DNA of 64,000 nt from Diadema setosum (lineage: Eukaryota > Echinodermata > Echinoidea > Diadematoida > Diadematidae). The translations under genes and the position numbers were made by a program. Of the stretch, positions 12,401 to 23,926 are shown one piece after another. Positions within the stretch are counted from its first letter, which is position 1, and every line of letters begins with the position of its first letter. The stretch spans positions 3,043,113-3,107,112 of the forward strand of contig NC_092706.1 of NCBI RefSeq assembly GCF_964275005.1, written 5' to 3'. The notes below the pieces were generated by a model, which searched no databases, had not been told where the DNA came from, and worked only from the letters and a program-made list of their open reading frames with translations.

Positions 12401-15400
12401 AATGACCTATACGTTTTCTACAAATAAAAATCTTAGCATACATTTAAACATCAAACAATTATTAACAACTACAGTAACAACAGAAATTAAAGACTAGCAA
12501 GGAGAAATAAATGTTTGATATACAAAAAAAAAAAAATCGTAGAATACGCTTAAGATTAATCTAAGGTATGTAAAATTTCATTTGAACTATAGAGATTATG
12601 TGTTGGAGGAACTGCAAAAAAGAAAAGAAGATCAAAGGCTTTACTAGTGGAGATATGTCCTAGGAAAAAAAATGTAGGCAAGCACACGATAGAAAAATGA
12701 GAGAAAAAGAAAGGAGAAATAGAGGAAAGAAAAAAATTCAACTCAAGACAGCTTCCACCTCTCCTTGGGTACATTTTCTCCTGTCATTATTGACAATTTT
12801 TTGTTGTTCGCATTTCCGTCGCGTGTTCTTCGTGTACGTAACATGCTGTACTTTAGCAATGATACACACGACATTCGCACATACGTCGTGGAAACTTCGC
12901 ACAAATTGCGCAAGAATAGTTTTCGGCTTCATTGTCGGAAAACATTCGGAGAAAAACTTTTCCGAATGTTGGATTTTGTCATTCGCGTCCTTCGCAAATC
13001 GTTCGCGTGCTCCGTGAAATCCCACCCTTAGTTTTCTTTGAATATGATCTCCCTCTGCACCTCTTAAAGGGATGGTAAAGTATTGGTTGATGTGAGGTTT
13101 CAGCTTTTAACTTTTGGCAAGATACCTAGAAACCACTGTATGAAATGTTAAAAAGCACACAATTCTAAGAGGAATTCAAAGTTTCTTTGATGAAAATCGT
13201 TTTTGAAATGGCTGAGATATCCAAAAACAAAGTTTTACTAAAACAAAGCAATCATAATAAGGCATGGGTCCCACCTTTTAGTAGGATTGCTTTGGTTTGG
13301 ATATCTCAGCCATTTCAAAACCAATTTTCATCAAATAAACTTTGAATTTCTCTTAGAACTATATCCTCTTCCATATTTCATAAAAAGGTTTCTCAGTTAT
13401 CTTGAAAACTCATCATCAAAAAACATTGGAATCCTGAAGCCCCATCTCAACCAAAACTGTACCATCCCTTTAAAGGAAAAAGAAGAGACACTCCATTGGT
13501 TTACAAAGTCTAAATATCCGTTTCCATTGATCCATTTTCCTGTGTAGCCCCATCTGATGGAGGAGTTCTACGCTCGGCTGGTACGTCGCGTCTTTGAGTC
13601 CAGTAAACTCATCGCTGTTTTCCAGAATGATGGCATAAGCACAGAACAGCAGAATGATATCAAACGCAGACTGAGGAAGCATAACATTTCGTACAAGGTC
13701 TGACAAATCTTGATATTCCAAAGTTTTCTGTTATTGCTGGTATGCCTGAAATGAAATGCCTGTTGTTTCCTGATGAACCAAAATCTTAACCCTATTTTAA
13801 CTCGGCTATTTAAGACCAAGTTTTTACTGAGGGGGGGGGTCAATTTGACCCCCCCCCCCCCCCACCCACCCTTCAGATCTTTTCCGCTGATAGCGCGATT
13901 GCTGCAAAATTTTGCCTGAACATAGAGCTGGATGTCAACTACCGGTACAATGTACAAGATTACATGGTCGTACAATACAAAAATATTGATTTTCTATTTT
14001 TAGTCAATTAATTATACAAATTTATGCATGAAATCCTATTTTCACCTGTAACTCCATTAAAAAGACTAAATTTCTTTTGTTATTGTTTTGTTAATTTCTT
14101 TGTCTTTTTTCGACCTTTTGTTTTCTATTGTTTTTTTTTTCTGAAATTTGTTGCAGGCACTCTTTCAAGTTTATCTACATCAGAATTTATTAACTTCAAT
14201 GATTTAAGGTTGAAAAAATCTAATTTATGTCAATTTAACAAAAAAAACAAACACAATTTGCATTGGATTTGCACACGATATCATGAATTTGAGCCGTTTC
14301 GGGTTGACATGCATATGCAAAACATTACGTAACTTCAGAATGGTGTACCCGGTGATGTTGCAAATTTGGTCTCGAAATATGCGGGAGACTTCAATGAAAA
14401 AAGTCATGAAATGACGCGGCAAAATCTTTGCGCGTTGCGGAATTGTGGCGCGAAACGTCGAGGGGGGGGGTCAATTTGACCCTAGTTAGAATAGGGTTAA
14501 ACGTTTAATTGAAGTGTAGAAGCTGTTACAAACTTGTGAATGGAGGGTTTTGTTTAGTTGTTTTATATTTTGTTGCGTGATTAATCTGGTAAATATGTTG
14601 TATTGTTACCCCAAGACATTGTGTGATGTTGAAAAATAATACCATCGTATACCTTTTCATGTGAATATGATTGTTATGATAACATTCAGAGATATAAAAT
14701 AATGATAATTATGATGATAGTAATGATGATAGTGCTTTTGTAATTGATAATAATAAATAATGATAATAGATGAAGATACTGTAATACTGATATTGATGAT
14801 GATGATTATCATCATCATCATCTTCATTATCATCATGAAAATGAGATAGAGGAGTATAGTTATGAACATGAAAAGTGTTACTGCCATTGTACAGGAGTAT
14901 CATTACTTTTATGATTAGTTGTGCTGCTATTGTTTCATTACACATTATGGAAAAAAAAGTTACCGCTATGATTATGATCCTCAGATTTCTTTGATGTCTC
15001 TTCTTTTTATGTTTGAGAATAATATTCTTCCATTGTGCACTCAATATGTCACAGTTGTACAACAATAAAATAGCCTGCCAGGCTATCTCTGGGACGAGAC
15101 TGGAAAACATGCACCCCCTCTTTGTTGGCTCTTGCATCGTTGCTGTGTCAGAGGAGCCAACTGTCAAGGAACTCCTCAAGGCCACGAAGAGATTCCCTCA
15201 GATTCATTTGCTGGGTAAGGGACTGCTTCCTTTTTTTTTCTCAATAGTTTTGACGTACTATAGTTTTTTACTGTGCATTGTTTAACTTTGTCCTCAAAAC
15301 TGTCAGACTTTCTGTCTGTCTGGGCCAAAGAAAATGTGAAATGTTAGGATTGTTGGTGGGTCAATCCACGTCAAATCATCCAATTTTCAGAAAAGTTGTC

Positions 15401-18400
15401 ACCCGACCCCCTCCGATTTTCTTAAAAATCGCACCATATGTTCCCCAAAGTGTCTGACGGAAGAACCCAAAATATTTTGCCCCAAGGTCAATAGGTTGCT
15501 AAGATACAGCCTCACATAGCAACCGGTGCGCATTCCAAAATATTAGTTAAAAGAAAATTAGGCATTTTTGATTGACTGTTTTAGTATGGATATTAATGCA
15601 AAAATGTTCATTATCTGGAAATTGAGAGAACTTTACAGTCTTTGCAAGAAAAACTTACTGTGACGCGAAATTGACTTTTTGTTAACGTGCACGAGGTCAC
15701 CGAAAATGGTGTTAAATGTCAATTTCGAAAATTTTAATGCATATTTAGAGGCTAATATCTTCCACATTTCATCACCTTAGGTTCTAAAATATTATGCTGT
15801 TGAAGGCTTTGACTTGCTCAGTAATTTTGAAAAAAATCAGCGCATTCATGCGCACCGTTTTTACGGAGAGCGCCCTCAAAGTTGACAAAAATGAAAAATG
15901 TGCCAAATTCAAGGTCACGGATCACCCTTCGTCCCACCTAGGAATGGCATCAATTTTTGTGTATTGATAGACATCTACCTATATTATCTTGGGTTACCAA
16001 AGAAATTTTGCTACCGAAATGTTCAATGGCAAATTTACCCCACCAAAAATGGTCGTAAACGGCCAAATTTCCATGTAATATCACATATTGGGTTTAGAGG
16101 ACATTTCAAATGTCCACACTTTCAAGATGAAGAGCACTAGCCCTGTGATATTTGCAGTAGGCATAATCTGTTATACATATTTCAGTAATATATACCACAA
16201 AACACTTTTATTACTTAATAATGACCTTGAAATTTAATCCAAAATTTGATAAAAACAATAAATTGCTCCATTTTCCTCATTGCACTGCATATAAATACGT
16301 GTTTTGAAAGACATTTCACAGAGCAATATTTCAAGAATTATGAAAGCTAAAAGCCCACCTTATTAAGGTTCTAAAGTATTTGTGCTCTTCTTTCAGATTT
16401 AGTGTCAATTTGATCGTGAATGTTATACCCTTGACCTTGAAGCCCTTCTAAAAATAGCTGTAAATTTGTTAACTACAAATTACACACACGACAGGTGTAT
16501 TATGGCATGATATACTTGTGATTCTTTCACAAACACAAAAGCTTTTTATGGTGTAAATGTATTATACTGGAATTAATCTATACATGCTTGCAAGATATGT
16601 TACAATCAATTACTTTGTTCTGACAATGACCCTCAATTTATGACCTTCAAAATCATGAGAAATGCCTACATGTATTCCTCTCCATAAAGACCTGTATTTA
16701 TGTACTGAATAATAGCTAGTTGATAATAATGGACGTTGCGCCCAACATAATGCATTATAAGATTCTTATTCTAGCCTGTGAAATGCACATTAAAAGGACT
16801 GAGAGTATTCTTTTTCGGGGGATTTGTTCTGTACCTTATGAAAACTTCCAATATCATTTCAATTCTTATGTATTTTCTTGTTTTTGGAATTTCTTATGTA
16901 TTTCTTTGTTTTTCATTTTCTAAAGCATAACTTTGTTTTCTTTTATTGGAAATTGTCACAGGCCACTTTTCTACCATAACTAGAATAAAATTAATCAATC
17001 AAAGTGATAGATGTAAAAATGGTCAAGTTTTTATGAGTTTCCAAACAAAGCACTGTTTTCCATAGGAAATGCACACAAAATCACAAAATATTACAGTCCC
17101 CTTTTTTGATTGAAATTGAGGGTCATTGTCAGAACAAAGTTATTAATTGTAACATATCTTGCAAGCATGTGTAGATTAATTCCAGTATATACATTTACAC
17201 CATAAAAAGCTTTTGTGTTTGTGAAAGAATCACAAGTATATCATGCCATATTAAATACACCTGTCGTGTTTGTAATTTGTAGTTAAACAAGTTTACAGCT
17301 ATTTTTAGAAGGGCTTCAAGGTCAAGGGTAAAACATTCGTGGTCAAATTGACACTAAATCTGAAAGAAGAGCACAAATACTTTAGAGCCTTAATAAGGTA
17401 GGCTTTCAGCTTTCATAATTCTTGAAATATTGCTCTGTGAAATGTCTTTCAAAACACGTATTTATATGCAGTGCAATGAGGAAAATAGAGCAATTTATTG
17501 TTTTTATCAAATTTTGGATTAAATTTCAAGGTCATTATTAAGTAATAAAAGTATTTTGTGGTATATATTACTGAAATATGTATAATAGACTATGCCTACT
17601 GCAAATATCACAGGGCTAGTGCTTTTCATCTTGAAAGTGTGGACATTTGAAATGTCCTCTAAACCCAATATGTGATATTACATGGAGATTTGGCCATTTA
17701 CGACCATTTTCGGTGGGGTAAATTTGCCACTGAACATTTCGGTAGCAAAATTTCTTTGGTAACCCAAGATAATATAGGTAAATGTCTATCAATACACAAA
17801 AATTGATGCCATTCCTAGGTGGGACGAAGGGTGATCCGTGACCTTGAATTTGGCACATTTTTCATTTTTGTCAACTTTGAGGGCGCTCTCCGTAAAAACG
17901 GTGCGCATGAATGCGCTGATTTTTTTCAAAATTACTGAGCAAGTCAAAGCCTTCTACAGCATAATATTCTAGAACATAAGGTGATGAAATGTGGAAGATA
18001 TTAGCCTCTAAATAAGCATTAAAATTTTCAAAATTAACATTTAATACCATTTTCGGTGACCTCGTGCACGTTAACGAAAAGTCAATTTCGCGTCACAGTA
18101 AGTTTTTTTTGCAAAGACTATAAAGTTCTCTCAATTTCCAGATAATGAACATTTTTGCGTAAATATCCATGCTATAACAGTCAATCAAAAATGCCTTATT
18201 TTCTTTTAACTAATATTTTGGAATGCGCACCGGTTGCTATGTGAGGCTGTATCTTAGCAACCAATTGACCTTGGGGCAAAATATTTTGGGATTTTCCGTC
18301 AGACACTTTGGGGAACATTTGGTGCGATTTTAAAGAAAATCGGAGGGGGTCGGGTGACAAGCGCTGGATGATTTGACATGGATTGACCCTGATAGTTTTC

Positions 18401-18955
18401 CTTTTTGAATTCATCACCTTGATGCAAAGTTTATTTCCCCTTCCCCACTCCACCACCCCACACCAGGAAAAAAAAAAATCAAATAGATAAATAAGCAGCA
18501 TAATTGTAAAGAAATAAACACTTCAAATTTATCTCAGCAATTCATATACCCCTTTCCTCCTATCCTTCCGTTAAAAAAAAACAAAAACGAAAAACAATAA
18601 CAATCTCCCTCTACTTATCTAGCTAGCTAGCTAGCTATCTGCTTGGTACTTATTAACATACAAGATATCTGTCAGTTTCAGCAATAAGTAATGCAAAGAT
18701 TTGTATTTTACCTTTGCCTCATCTTCAGGGGGTCTAGTGGAGGACCAACTGCTCTCACCCCAAGGGATGGAGGAGTATGCCAAGCTCCCCTCCCTGGATG
18801 TACTCCGGGGGCAGCTGGCGGGGCTGCTCACTTCCTCCGTCAGCCGCACCTACTCCCTCCTGCAGACCAACCAGCAGCAGCTTGCAGCCAGCCTGGACCA
18901 GCTAGCCCAGCGGGGAGGGGAGTCAGAGGAGGGAAGTGCCGAGGAAGGGAGGTGA
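9492..18955 (+). CDS. MRPL10: mitochondrial ribosomal protein L10 (uL10m), five exons
   Basis: Exons are 9492-9522, 11452-11642, 13548-13697, 15055-15214 and 18729-18955. All have GT/AG boundaries, phases 1,0,0,1 agree, and the total is 759 nt, giving 252 aa plus TGA (human protein: about 261). The protein is the mitochondrial large-subunit L10, which forms the base of the L7/L12 stalk that recruits translation factors. It starts MATFLRRAVT, basic as expected for mitochondrial import. It then has PMHIMRAKLMALTEH (human: RRVMHFQRQKLMAVTEY), FYARLVRRVFESSKLIAVFQ, RRLRKHNISYK, HPLFVGSCIVAVSEEPTVKE (about residues 144-163) and AKLPSLDVLRGQLAGLL. Each matches remembered human MRPL10 segments in order. 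The acidic C-terminus (GESEEGSAEEGR) is typical. The ATG context CAACATGG is good. The introns are full of fold-back elements. The polypyrimidine tract before exon 2 is a CTTTT microsatellite. Confidence 0.96.
10049..10420. mobile_element. MITE with GGCGGATCTAG inverted ends
   Basis: The left end, AGGGGCGGATCTAG, is mirrored by CTAGATCCGCTTCT at the right. The 372-bp interior has long G and A/T runs. The C/G-run arms make several spurious long open frames on the minus strand. It lies in MRPL10 intron 1. Superfamily not determined. Confidence 0.65.
11414..11450 (+). repeat. (CTTTT)n microsatellite forming the exon 2 acceptor tract
   Basis: About seven CTTTT units run directly into the AG that begins MRPL10 exon 2, so the repeat is itself the polypyrimidine tract of this splice site. 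Confidence 0.85.
11671..11699 (+). repeat. (GAT)n microsatellite
   Basis: About nine GAT/TGA triplets in MRPL10 intron 2, 29 bp after the exon 2 donor. Confidence 0.85.
11946..13027. mobile_element. 1.1-kb fold-back DNA element with TTA target duplication
   Basis: The left end, GGGTGGGATTTCACAGAGCA, is mirrored by the right end. Pairing continues through GCGAACGATTTGCGAAGG and beyond for at least 65 bp. TTA flanks both ends (11943-11945 and 13028-13030), which fits a 3-bp target duplication as in PIF/Harbinger elements. The interior repeats TTCGCGAACG-like motifs and has no transposase. It sits in MRPL10 intron 2. Confidence 0.75.
13068..13469. mobile_element. fold-back MITE flanked by TTAA
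   Basis: The element starts AGGGATGGTAAAGT and ends with the partner ACTGTACCATCCCT. TTAA lies on both sides (13064-13067 and 13470-13473). A second pair of inverted arms, TTGAAATGGCTGAGATATCC and its mirror, lies inside, so most of the 402 bp can fold back. It is non-coding and sits in MRPL10 intron 2, 40 bp after the TTA-flanked element. Confidence 0.75.
13790..14496. mobile_element. piggyBac-like MITE, copy 1
   Basis: The termini are CCCTATTTTAACT and AGTTAGAATAGGG, with TTAA duplicated outside (13786-13789 and 14497-14500). A TTAA target with CCC-starting ends is the hallmark of piggyBac elements. The 707-bp interior has G/C runs next to GTCAATTTGACC and no transposase. A related copy in opposite orientation lies at 38153-38890. 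This copy is in MRPL10 intron 3. Confidence 0.8.
14700..14840. repeat. degenerate ATG/ATA trinucleotide-rich tract
   Basis: GATGAT, ATAATA and ATCATC runs on both strands in MRPL10 intron 3, with no other content. Confidence 0.6.
15358..18389. mobile_element. 3-kb fold-back element with 1.28-kb inverted arms
   Basis: The left arm, about 15358-16639, is the near-exact reverse complement of the right arm, about 17113-18389. Paired landmarks include GGGTCAATCCA at 15358 with its mirror ending at 18389, CAACCGGTGCGCATTCC in both arms, and GTTCTGACAATGACCC at 16617 with its mirror at 17120-17135. A spacer of about 470 bp separates them. Each arm carries the same 80-codon frame (15898-16140 plus, 17616-17858 minus; begins MCQIQGHGSPFV). 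The two translations differ at only a few residues, which simply reflects arm identity. No transposase is seen. It occupies most of MRPL10 intron 4. This could be a giant MITE/Foldback or a palindromic duplication. Confidence 0.85.
18617..18638 (+). repeat. (CTAG)n microsatellite
   Basis: About five CTAG units in MRPL10 intron 4, some 90 bp before the last exon. Confidence 0.8.
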
Positions 18956-21927
18956 TGATTACAGAGAGGGGATGGGGTGGGCTTACGTAGTAGCAGGCAG
19001 ACAACCGTGAGGATTATTCGTGCATTGTAGGTTCAACGGGTGGCCTGCCTGGCATTTATCTGAATGTGTCATGTCTCTGTGTGATGTACCTGTGTTTAAC
19101 ACAATAGATGACATGCATTTGTAAGACAGAGATTCAACGCTGTAGTTCCTGATTCCCCTGTCAGTCTTGCTCAAAAGTTGTAAGACGCAAACATGAAATG
19201 CATGCTGTCTTCGTCTTGCTCTTGCATCTTGCGGTGAAAATAATTTACATGTCCCTCTTTCATCAGTAAAGAAAAAAAATGCAAAATAAGCAGTGTTTTA
19301 GGGTATTGTGTAGCAATATACACTTTGGTAACAATATACATTCTGGTAACTACAGTCTGGTCCAAGCACCAGTGTATGAAAAAAGAAAATCTTTGTAATG
19401 TCTTATAGAGAACTTGAAGCTCTTCAGATTCAAAGTGTACTCCATATACTGGTATTTGCTCTTCTTGAAGCACATTTTGTGAGTAATTGAGACAAGAATT
19501 CACCAGTGAGAAAGAGAACACTGCTCAAAGGAGGCGATGCAAAATGTGCTGTTGTTTGAATTAAAATCATATGATTTAGAGATTTTATGCAAGAGGAAAC
19601 TTCTGCACAAGTCACAGGTGAATGCAATAGCATCCATGTGAAGGGGAATATTTTGGTATGTTTCATCCAGGTAAAGGTTTCTTATCAAAATGGACCAGTA
19701 GCTAGTGATTATTTGTTGTCATCAAGATCGCCAAAAATTTGCTAATGCAGACCTGCACTGGTAATTCTAAGGTCATGTACGCATACAGTATTTTCCAGTG
19801 TCCTAGTACTTTGACCTTACCCTAGGCGCGGCGATACAGTGCAATTAACTCGCCAAAAGCATATGACCTCGTAGCCTCATTTGCATAAGTAGACAGCTTG
19901 TGTATATGCAAAACTGCTGGGGAAGTGTTGCAGGACAATCGCAATATCTCACCTCAGAAGCCATCAAATGATTAAATCTTTACAGCGAATTGAATAAGAA
20001 ACTATTCTCTAACTAGCAATGTTTGTTATTTTGGGTTTTATTGAGGATAAACCTGTGAAAATAACATCAAGACGTAGCTTAAGTGTTATTTTTTTTCACA
20101 TTTTCCTTCATTGCCCAAAAATGAAACTTCGGCATATGACCTATGGTAGTATATCCATACTGTGTTCCAAGAATCTTTTCTGTATCATTTGGCGCACGGT
20201 TATGTCCGGAAAAAAATTGAGATCGCTGTCACTTTTGACCCATGTAAAATCCATAGCTTAAGCAGTACACAATCCGATGTATCGGTTTTGTGCTGCATGA
20301 AACAGTTGAAACCACATTGCAGGGTTCCTCTCTTGCCCACTCACCACCCTGTGGACCAAAAACCGAACCCTGTCGCATTGCGCCGAACCTGACACCGCTG
20401 ATTGGCTAAGCGTGCACTGACCAGTAGAGAACGCATGCACAGGAGGATGATCTAGTTGTTCATGTCCAGTATTTTCTCTTAAATTGGGTTGTCTTTTCGC
20501 TCTTATTTTCACCTAACTACTAATTGCACAAACACGAAACACGAGACTCGCAATATGTTGATCAAATGCATATTCATGCAGGCGCAGACTTATGTCCGGA
20601 AAAAATTGTAACCCTTTCCCACGGTGGACTCAAACAGAAAAACACAAATGTCTTGAAAGATGCATAAGCATTGTTGCCAAAAAATCATATGAAGGATGAT
20701 ATATCCATATAAGATATATGTGTGAAGTTTCAAGGGATTTGGTGGTAAAATAAGGGAGATACGAGGAGGTGAACTTTCGAGATTTTTTTGTCCTTCCCTC
20801 CGCACAGTGCTTCGATGACCATTACGAATTCAAAAGCTTTTGGCCTCTTATCAGTGAGTTAATTGCACAGCATCGCCGGGGCTGACCCCAACTAGGTACA
20901 GCCAAATTACTGATTATCAAGGGGTACCGGATATATTGCTGATTGTACAACAATGGAGGGCAGCCACTGTAAAGGTAGTAATGTGGATGGCACTCCATTG
21001 GCAAGTCTAGTTCAGGTGCTTTTAGGGACTAGTATGCAAGAAAGCCATAAAATGTGTTTCCCCCCGCATGCTGGCTATGATAGCCACAGATATCAAAGTG
21101 TGAGTTCAAATGATGCAGGTTAGTGATTTGAACACCATCACCAAACATGTCAGCAAGGGCCATCTTTACGCATACGCCCACTTGTGGAGGCTGTAGCATT
21201 AGGTCTATGTATGACTATACCGTGATAGTAGGTACAATGAGAAATGCAGGGATTAAGTCAAAGGACTTTTTGATCAACCAGTCGGGATGATTTTCCTTAC
21301 AAAAGTGCAGCAGATTGTCAAAGCTAATAACGGCTTTTGAATATCTTATGCCTCATCAAGAAACAGTTTTGAACAAGAATATTCTGAATGAGTGTTCAAA
21401 ATCATTTTAGCCTCTATTGTGAAAGAATTGGGTGTGATTGTAGCGATAGCCTTCTTCCCATAGCGCCCTGGCAAAGTACATGTACAAGAATCATGATAAT
21501 ATCCTTTAGATAATATCCAGACCACACATTTTTCAATCACATCTTTCATCATTATGAAATAAAAGCAGCCTGTGTTTTTAAAGTTGCAGTGACTCTAGAA
21601 TCCAATTGAGTTCCCACATTCTGTAAAGGGGTATGCAGAGTGAGATAAGTAGGAACATGTGTAGTTTGTACCCATGGTTCACCTGTTAAAAGATGAACGT
21701 CTACGATTTTCTGCACTCTGACATAAAAAGCTTCCCAGCTGCTCAATCAAAGTTCTTGCAGCTCTTTCACCTGTCATTATTACACAATCCCTTTAATTGT
21801 GTGCACTACACTAGATATCACAAGCTCTGTCACCCCTGACAAAAACAAGTATTTCCGAAAAAAACAAACAAACAAAAAAACGATAACTTTCATTAGTTTG
21901 GCAGTGTGTGTGTGTGCACTCTGACAG
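18956..21927. other. MRPL10 3' flank and gene-less DNA
   Basis: The first few hundred bases should be the MRPL10 3'UTR. An ATTAAA at 19560 is a possible but unproven polyadenylation signal. The phrase TTATGTCCGGAAAAAA occurs twice (20200-20215 and 20590-20605), hinting at an unresolved repeat. A coding-like remnant lies at 21000-21780 (separate entry). No exon was recognised. Confidence 0.35.
21000..21780 (+). pseudogene. coding-like degenerate remnant, identity unknown
   Basis: Several short, protein-like open segments follow one another in differing frames over roughly 780 bp. Examples are FDNLLHFCKENHPDW and RVQKIVDVHLLTGEPW, read on the minus strand. The amino-acid composition looks more coding-like than the neighbouring DNA. 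No family was recognised, and no start or splice signals give a continuous product. It may be a decayed transposon or host gene fragment; strand and frame are uncertain. Confidence 0.25.
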
Positions 21928-22106
21928 TGTACTTCGGTCAACCTTAACTAACTCAGATCTATTTGTACTGAAGAAATAGCTTCAACTTATTGACTTAAAA
22001 TGAGGGATTGAAATCAATAGAATATAAAGAGAAGATGATTTGAAAAGCCCTTTGTCTTAGGCAATTACCAACTTATGCGAGGTCAACTTGAGTAAGGCTG
22101 ACTGTA
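21925..22106. mobile_element. pogo/Tigger-like MITE relic
   Basis: The left end, CAGTGTACTTCGGTCAACC, is roughly mirrored by the right end, GGTCAACTTGAGTAAGG...CTG, followed by TA. The internal phrase GAAGAAATAGCTTCAACTTA recurs in the related copy at 23828-23926. CAGT-GAACCT/TCAACCT ends with TA targets are typical of pogo/Tigger MITEs. Confidence 0.5.
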
Positions 22107-22288
22107 ATTGATGTTCAATAATTTACCCCATTTTGGGTCATGGTCTTATGTCATGTGAAAGACATGAAATGCCAGCACACTGCTCCTTGTACATTTTGTT
22201 TCATATTACCTCATGAGAGAGAAAAAAAAAATTACTTGGAATAAATGACAATATGCAGAAAATGCATTCTTTGTTTCATTATGCATCA

Positions 22289-22532
22289 TACTGTATACGC
22301 CATATATTTCACAAGTCTAAATTTTCGCGAATCTGGAATTCCCGACGATTTCGCGAGTGGTTAAATTTGCGATCGTGGAGTCCTGGACTTAACAAAGAAG
22401 TGTACATGCGTATGTCACATTCACATCGGGATCAGAGTCAATATTTTCATGTGTCTTTAATTTCGCGAATAGCACCTGACTCGCGAAATTCGCAAAAATA
22501 AAAACCTCACGAAATATTTGGCGTATACAATA
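22289..22532. mobile_element. TACTGTA-group MITE (type GCCATATATTTC)
   Basis: The left end, TACTGTATACGCCATATATT, pairs with the right end, AATATTTGGCGTATACAATA. The interior carries TTTCGCGAAT-type motifs. At 244 bp it is non-coding. It is one of a group of elements here that share TACTGTA termini but differ in the next 15 bp. The superfamily is probably Tc1/mariner-like by TA insertion (see 52259). Confidence 0.7.
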
Positions 22533-22733
22533 CCTGTCTCTCCTTGTGTCCATCTAATGTGATGTTTTGGTAAACTTTGCTAAATTTTCTTCATGGAATT
22601 CTCAATTAAACAGTTATGCCGTTAGATACATTAGGAGTTGGGCAGCTTCATACAAGTTAACCATGTGAAGTCAACATACATAGCTTCCTGTCTAGTTTAC
22701 TGTTCATATTACACTGTACATACATGTACTTAA

Positions 22734-23261
22734 AGGACAAGTTCACCTTCATAGACATGTGGGTTTAGTGAATGCAGCAATATTAGTAAAACACATCAGT
22801 GAGAGTTTGAGGAAAATTGGACAAGTTTCTGCTCGGTCACAACTGGATGAGAAGACTACTATGGCTTGTGATGTCACATGAGTACAACGATATAAAGAAA
22901 GAATAAAGAAAATTCAACATATTTCCATTTTCCTCGCATAATGAAAGAACACTCAACTTCTCTCTTTCAGAAGGCAGGGGGAATAATATTACCCTTAATA
23001 TACGTCAGTAACAAGTCGAAGAAATGTGCACTTTATTCAAAAAGTAAAGTTTTGTGAACTTCTCTTTTTATTTTCCTTATATCATTGTACGCATGTGACA
23101 TCATACACTGTAGGAGTCTTCTCATCCAGCAGTGACTGCGCAAATACTTCAAAAATTCATAACTTTTGAATAGATTGTCTGATTTTCCTCTTTCACTGAT
23201 GTGTTCTACTAATATTGCTCCATTCTCTCAATACTTATGTATATGAAGGTGGACTTGTCCT
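22734..23261. mobile_element. AGGACAAGTTCACC fold-back MITE, copy 1
   Basis: The termini AGGACAAGTTCACCTTCAT and ATGAAGGTGGACTTGTCCT form arms of about 90 bp that include AATATTAGTA...CACATCAGTGA. TTAA flanks both ends (22730-22733, 23262-23265). It is 528 bp and non-coding. Copies lie at 36910-37468 (559 bp) and, truncated, at 52564-52997. Confidence 0.8.
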
Positions 23262-23319
23262 TTAATGTATTAATACCCGTATACACACACACTTACAGAC
23301 AGACAGATATACACATATA

Positions 23320-23320
<1 letters not shown>

Positions 23321-23354
<34 letters not shown>
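23321..23354 (+). repeat. (CA)n microsatellite
   Basis: About 17 CA dinucleotides. Confidence 0.9.
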
Positions 23355-23356
<2 letters not shown>

Positions 23357-23827
23357 TGAAAACATATATGTGCTTTATGCCTTATTCTTGGGTAAATTTC
23401 TCGCTTTGATTTGATGGAAAGGATTGTCTGACTTCCATAATCGAACTCATCAGAATATTAAATACAGTACCCAGTAGTACGTAAAGGCATAATTTACCAT
23501 TTGTAAATAAAACAAAAACCCAGCATTAGTGCCTCAAAATAGTTCTAAAATGTGAGTTAGAGATAGAAACAACCAATGCAAAAATTTGAACCAGTATTTT
23601 TTTGTTAAGTATTGTTAAATATACAAAATGTGAACAATAGTTATGATAAAAATGTTTCCAGACCAAATGGTAGACAGTTACGGTACGATGTTTTGTGATA
23701 CAACTGACCTACACATACATGTACAGCTACAATGTACATGTGTATATAGGCATCAAATGTGATATCTTGAACATTTTTTAAAATCACTGCTCTCAAAGGT
23801 AAACAGGACCTTTAAAATTAATAATGC

Positions 23828-23926
23828 ACACACCTTGCCTATTTAAGTCGAATCTATTTGGACTGAAGAAATAGCTTCAACTGAGAAAATTCAACTTATG
23901 GGAGGTCAACTTAGCAAGGTTGACTG
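23828..23926. mobile_element. pogo/Tigger-like MITE fragment
   Basis: Shares TATTTG-ACTGAAGAAATAGC and GGAGGTCAACTTAGCAAGG with the 21925 element and ends ...GGTTGACTG|TA. The left end is truncated. Confidence 0.5.

Noticed and set aside
15898-16140. 80-codon frame MCQIQGHGSPFV... as a gene
   Set aside because: It is mirrored in the other arm of the fold-back at 17616-17858. It has no splice or expression support and no recognised family.
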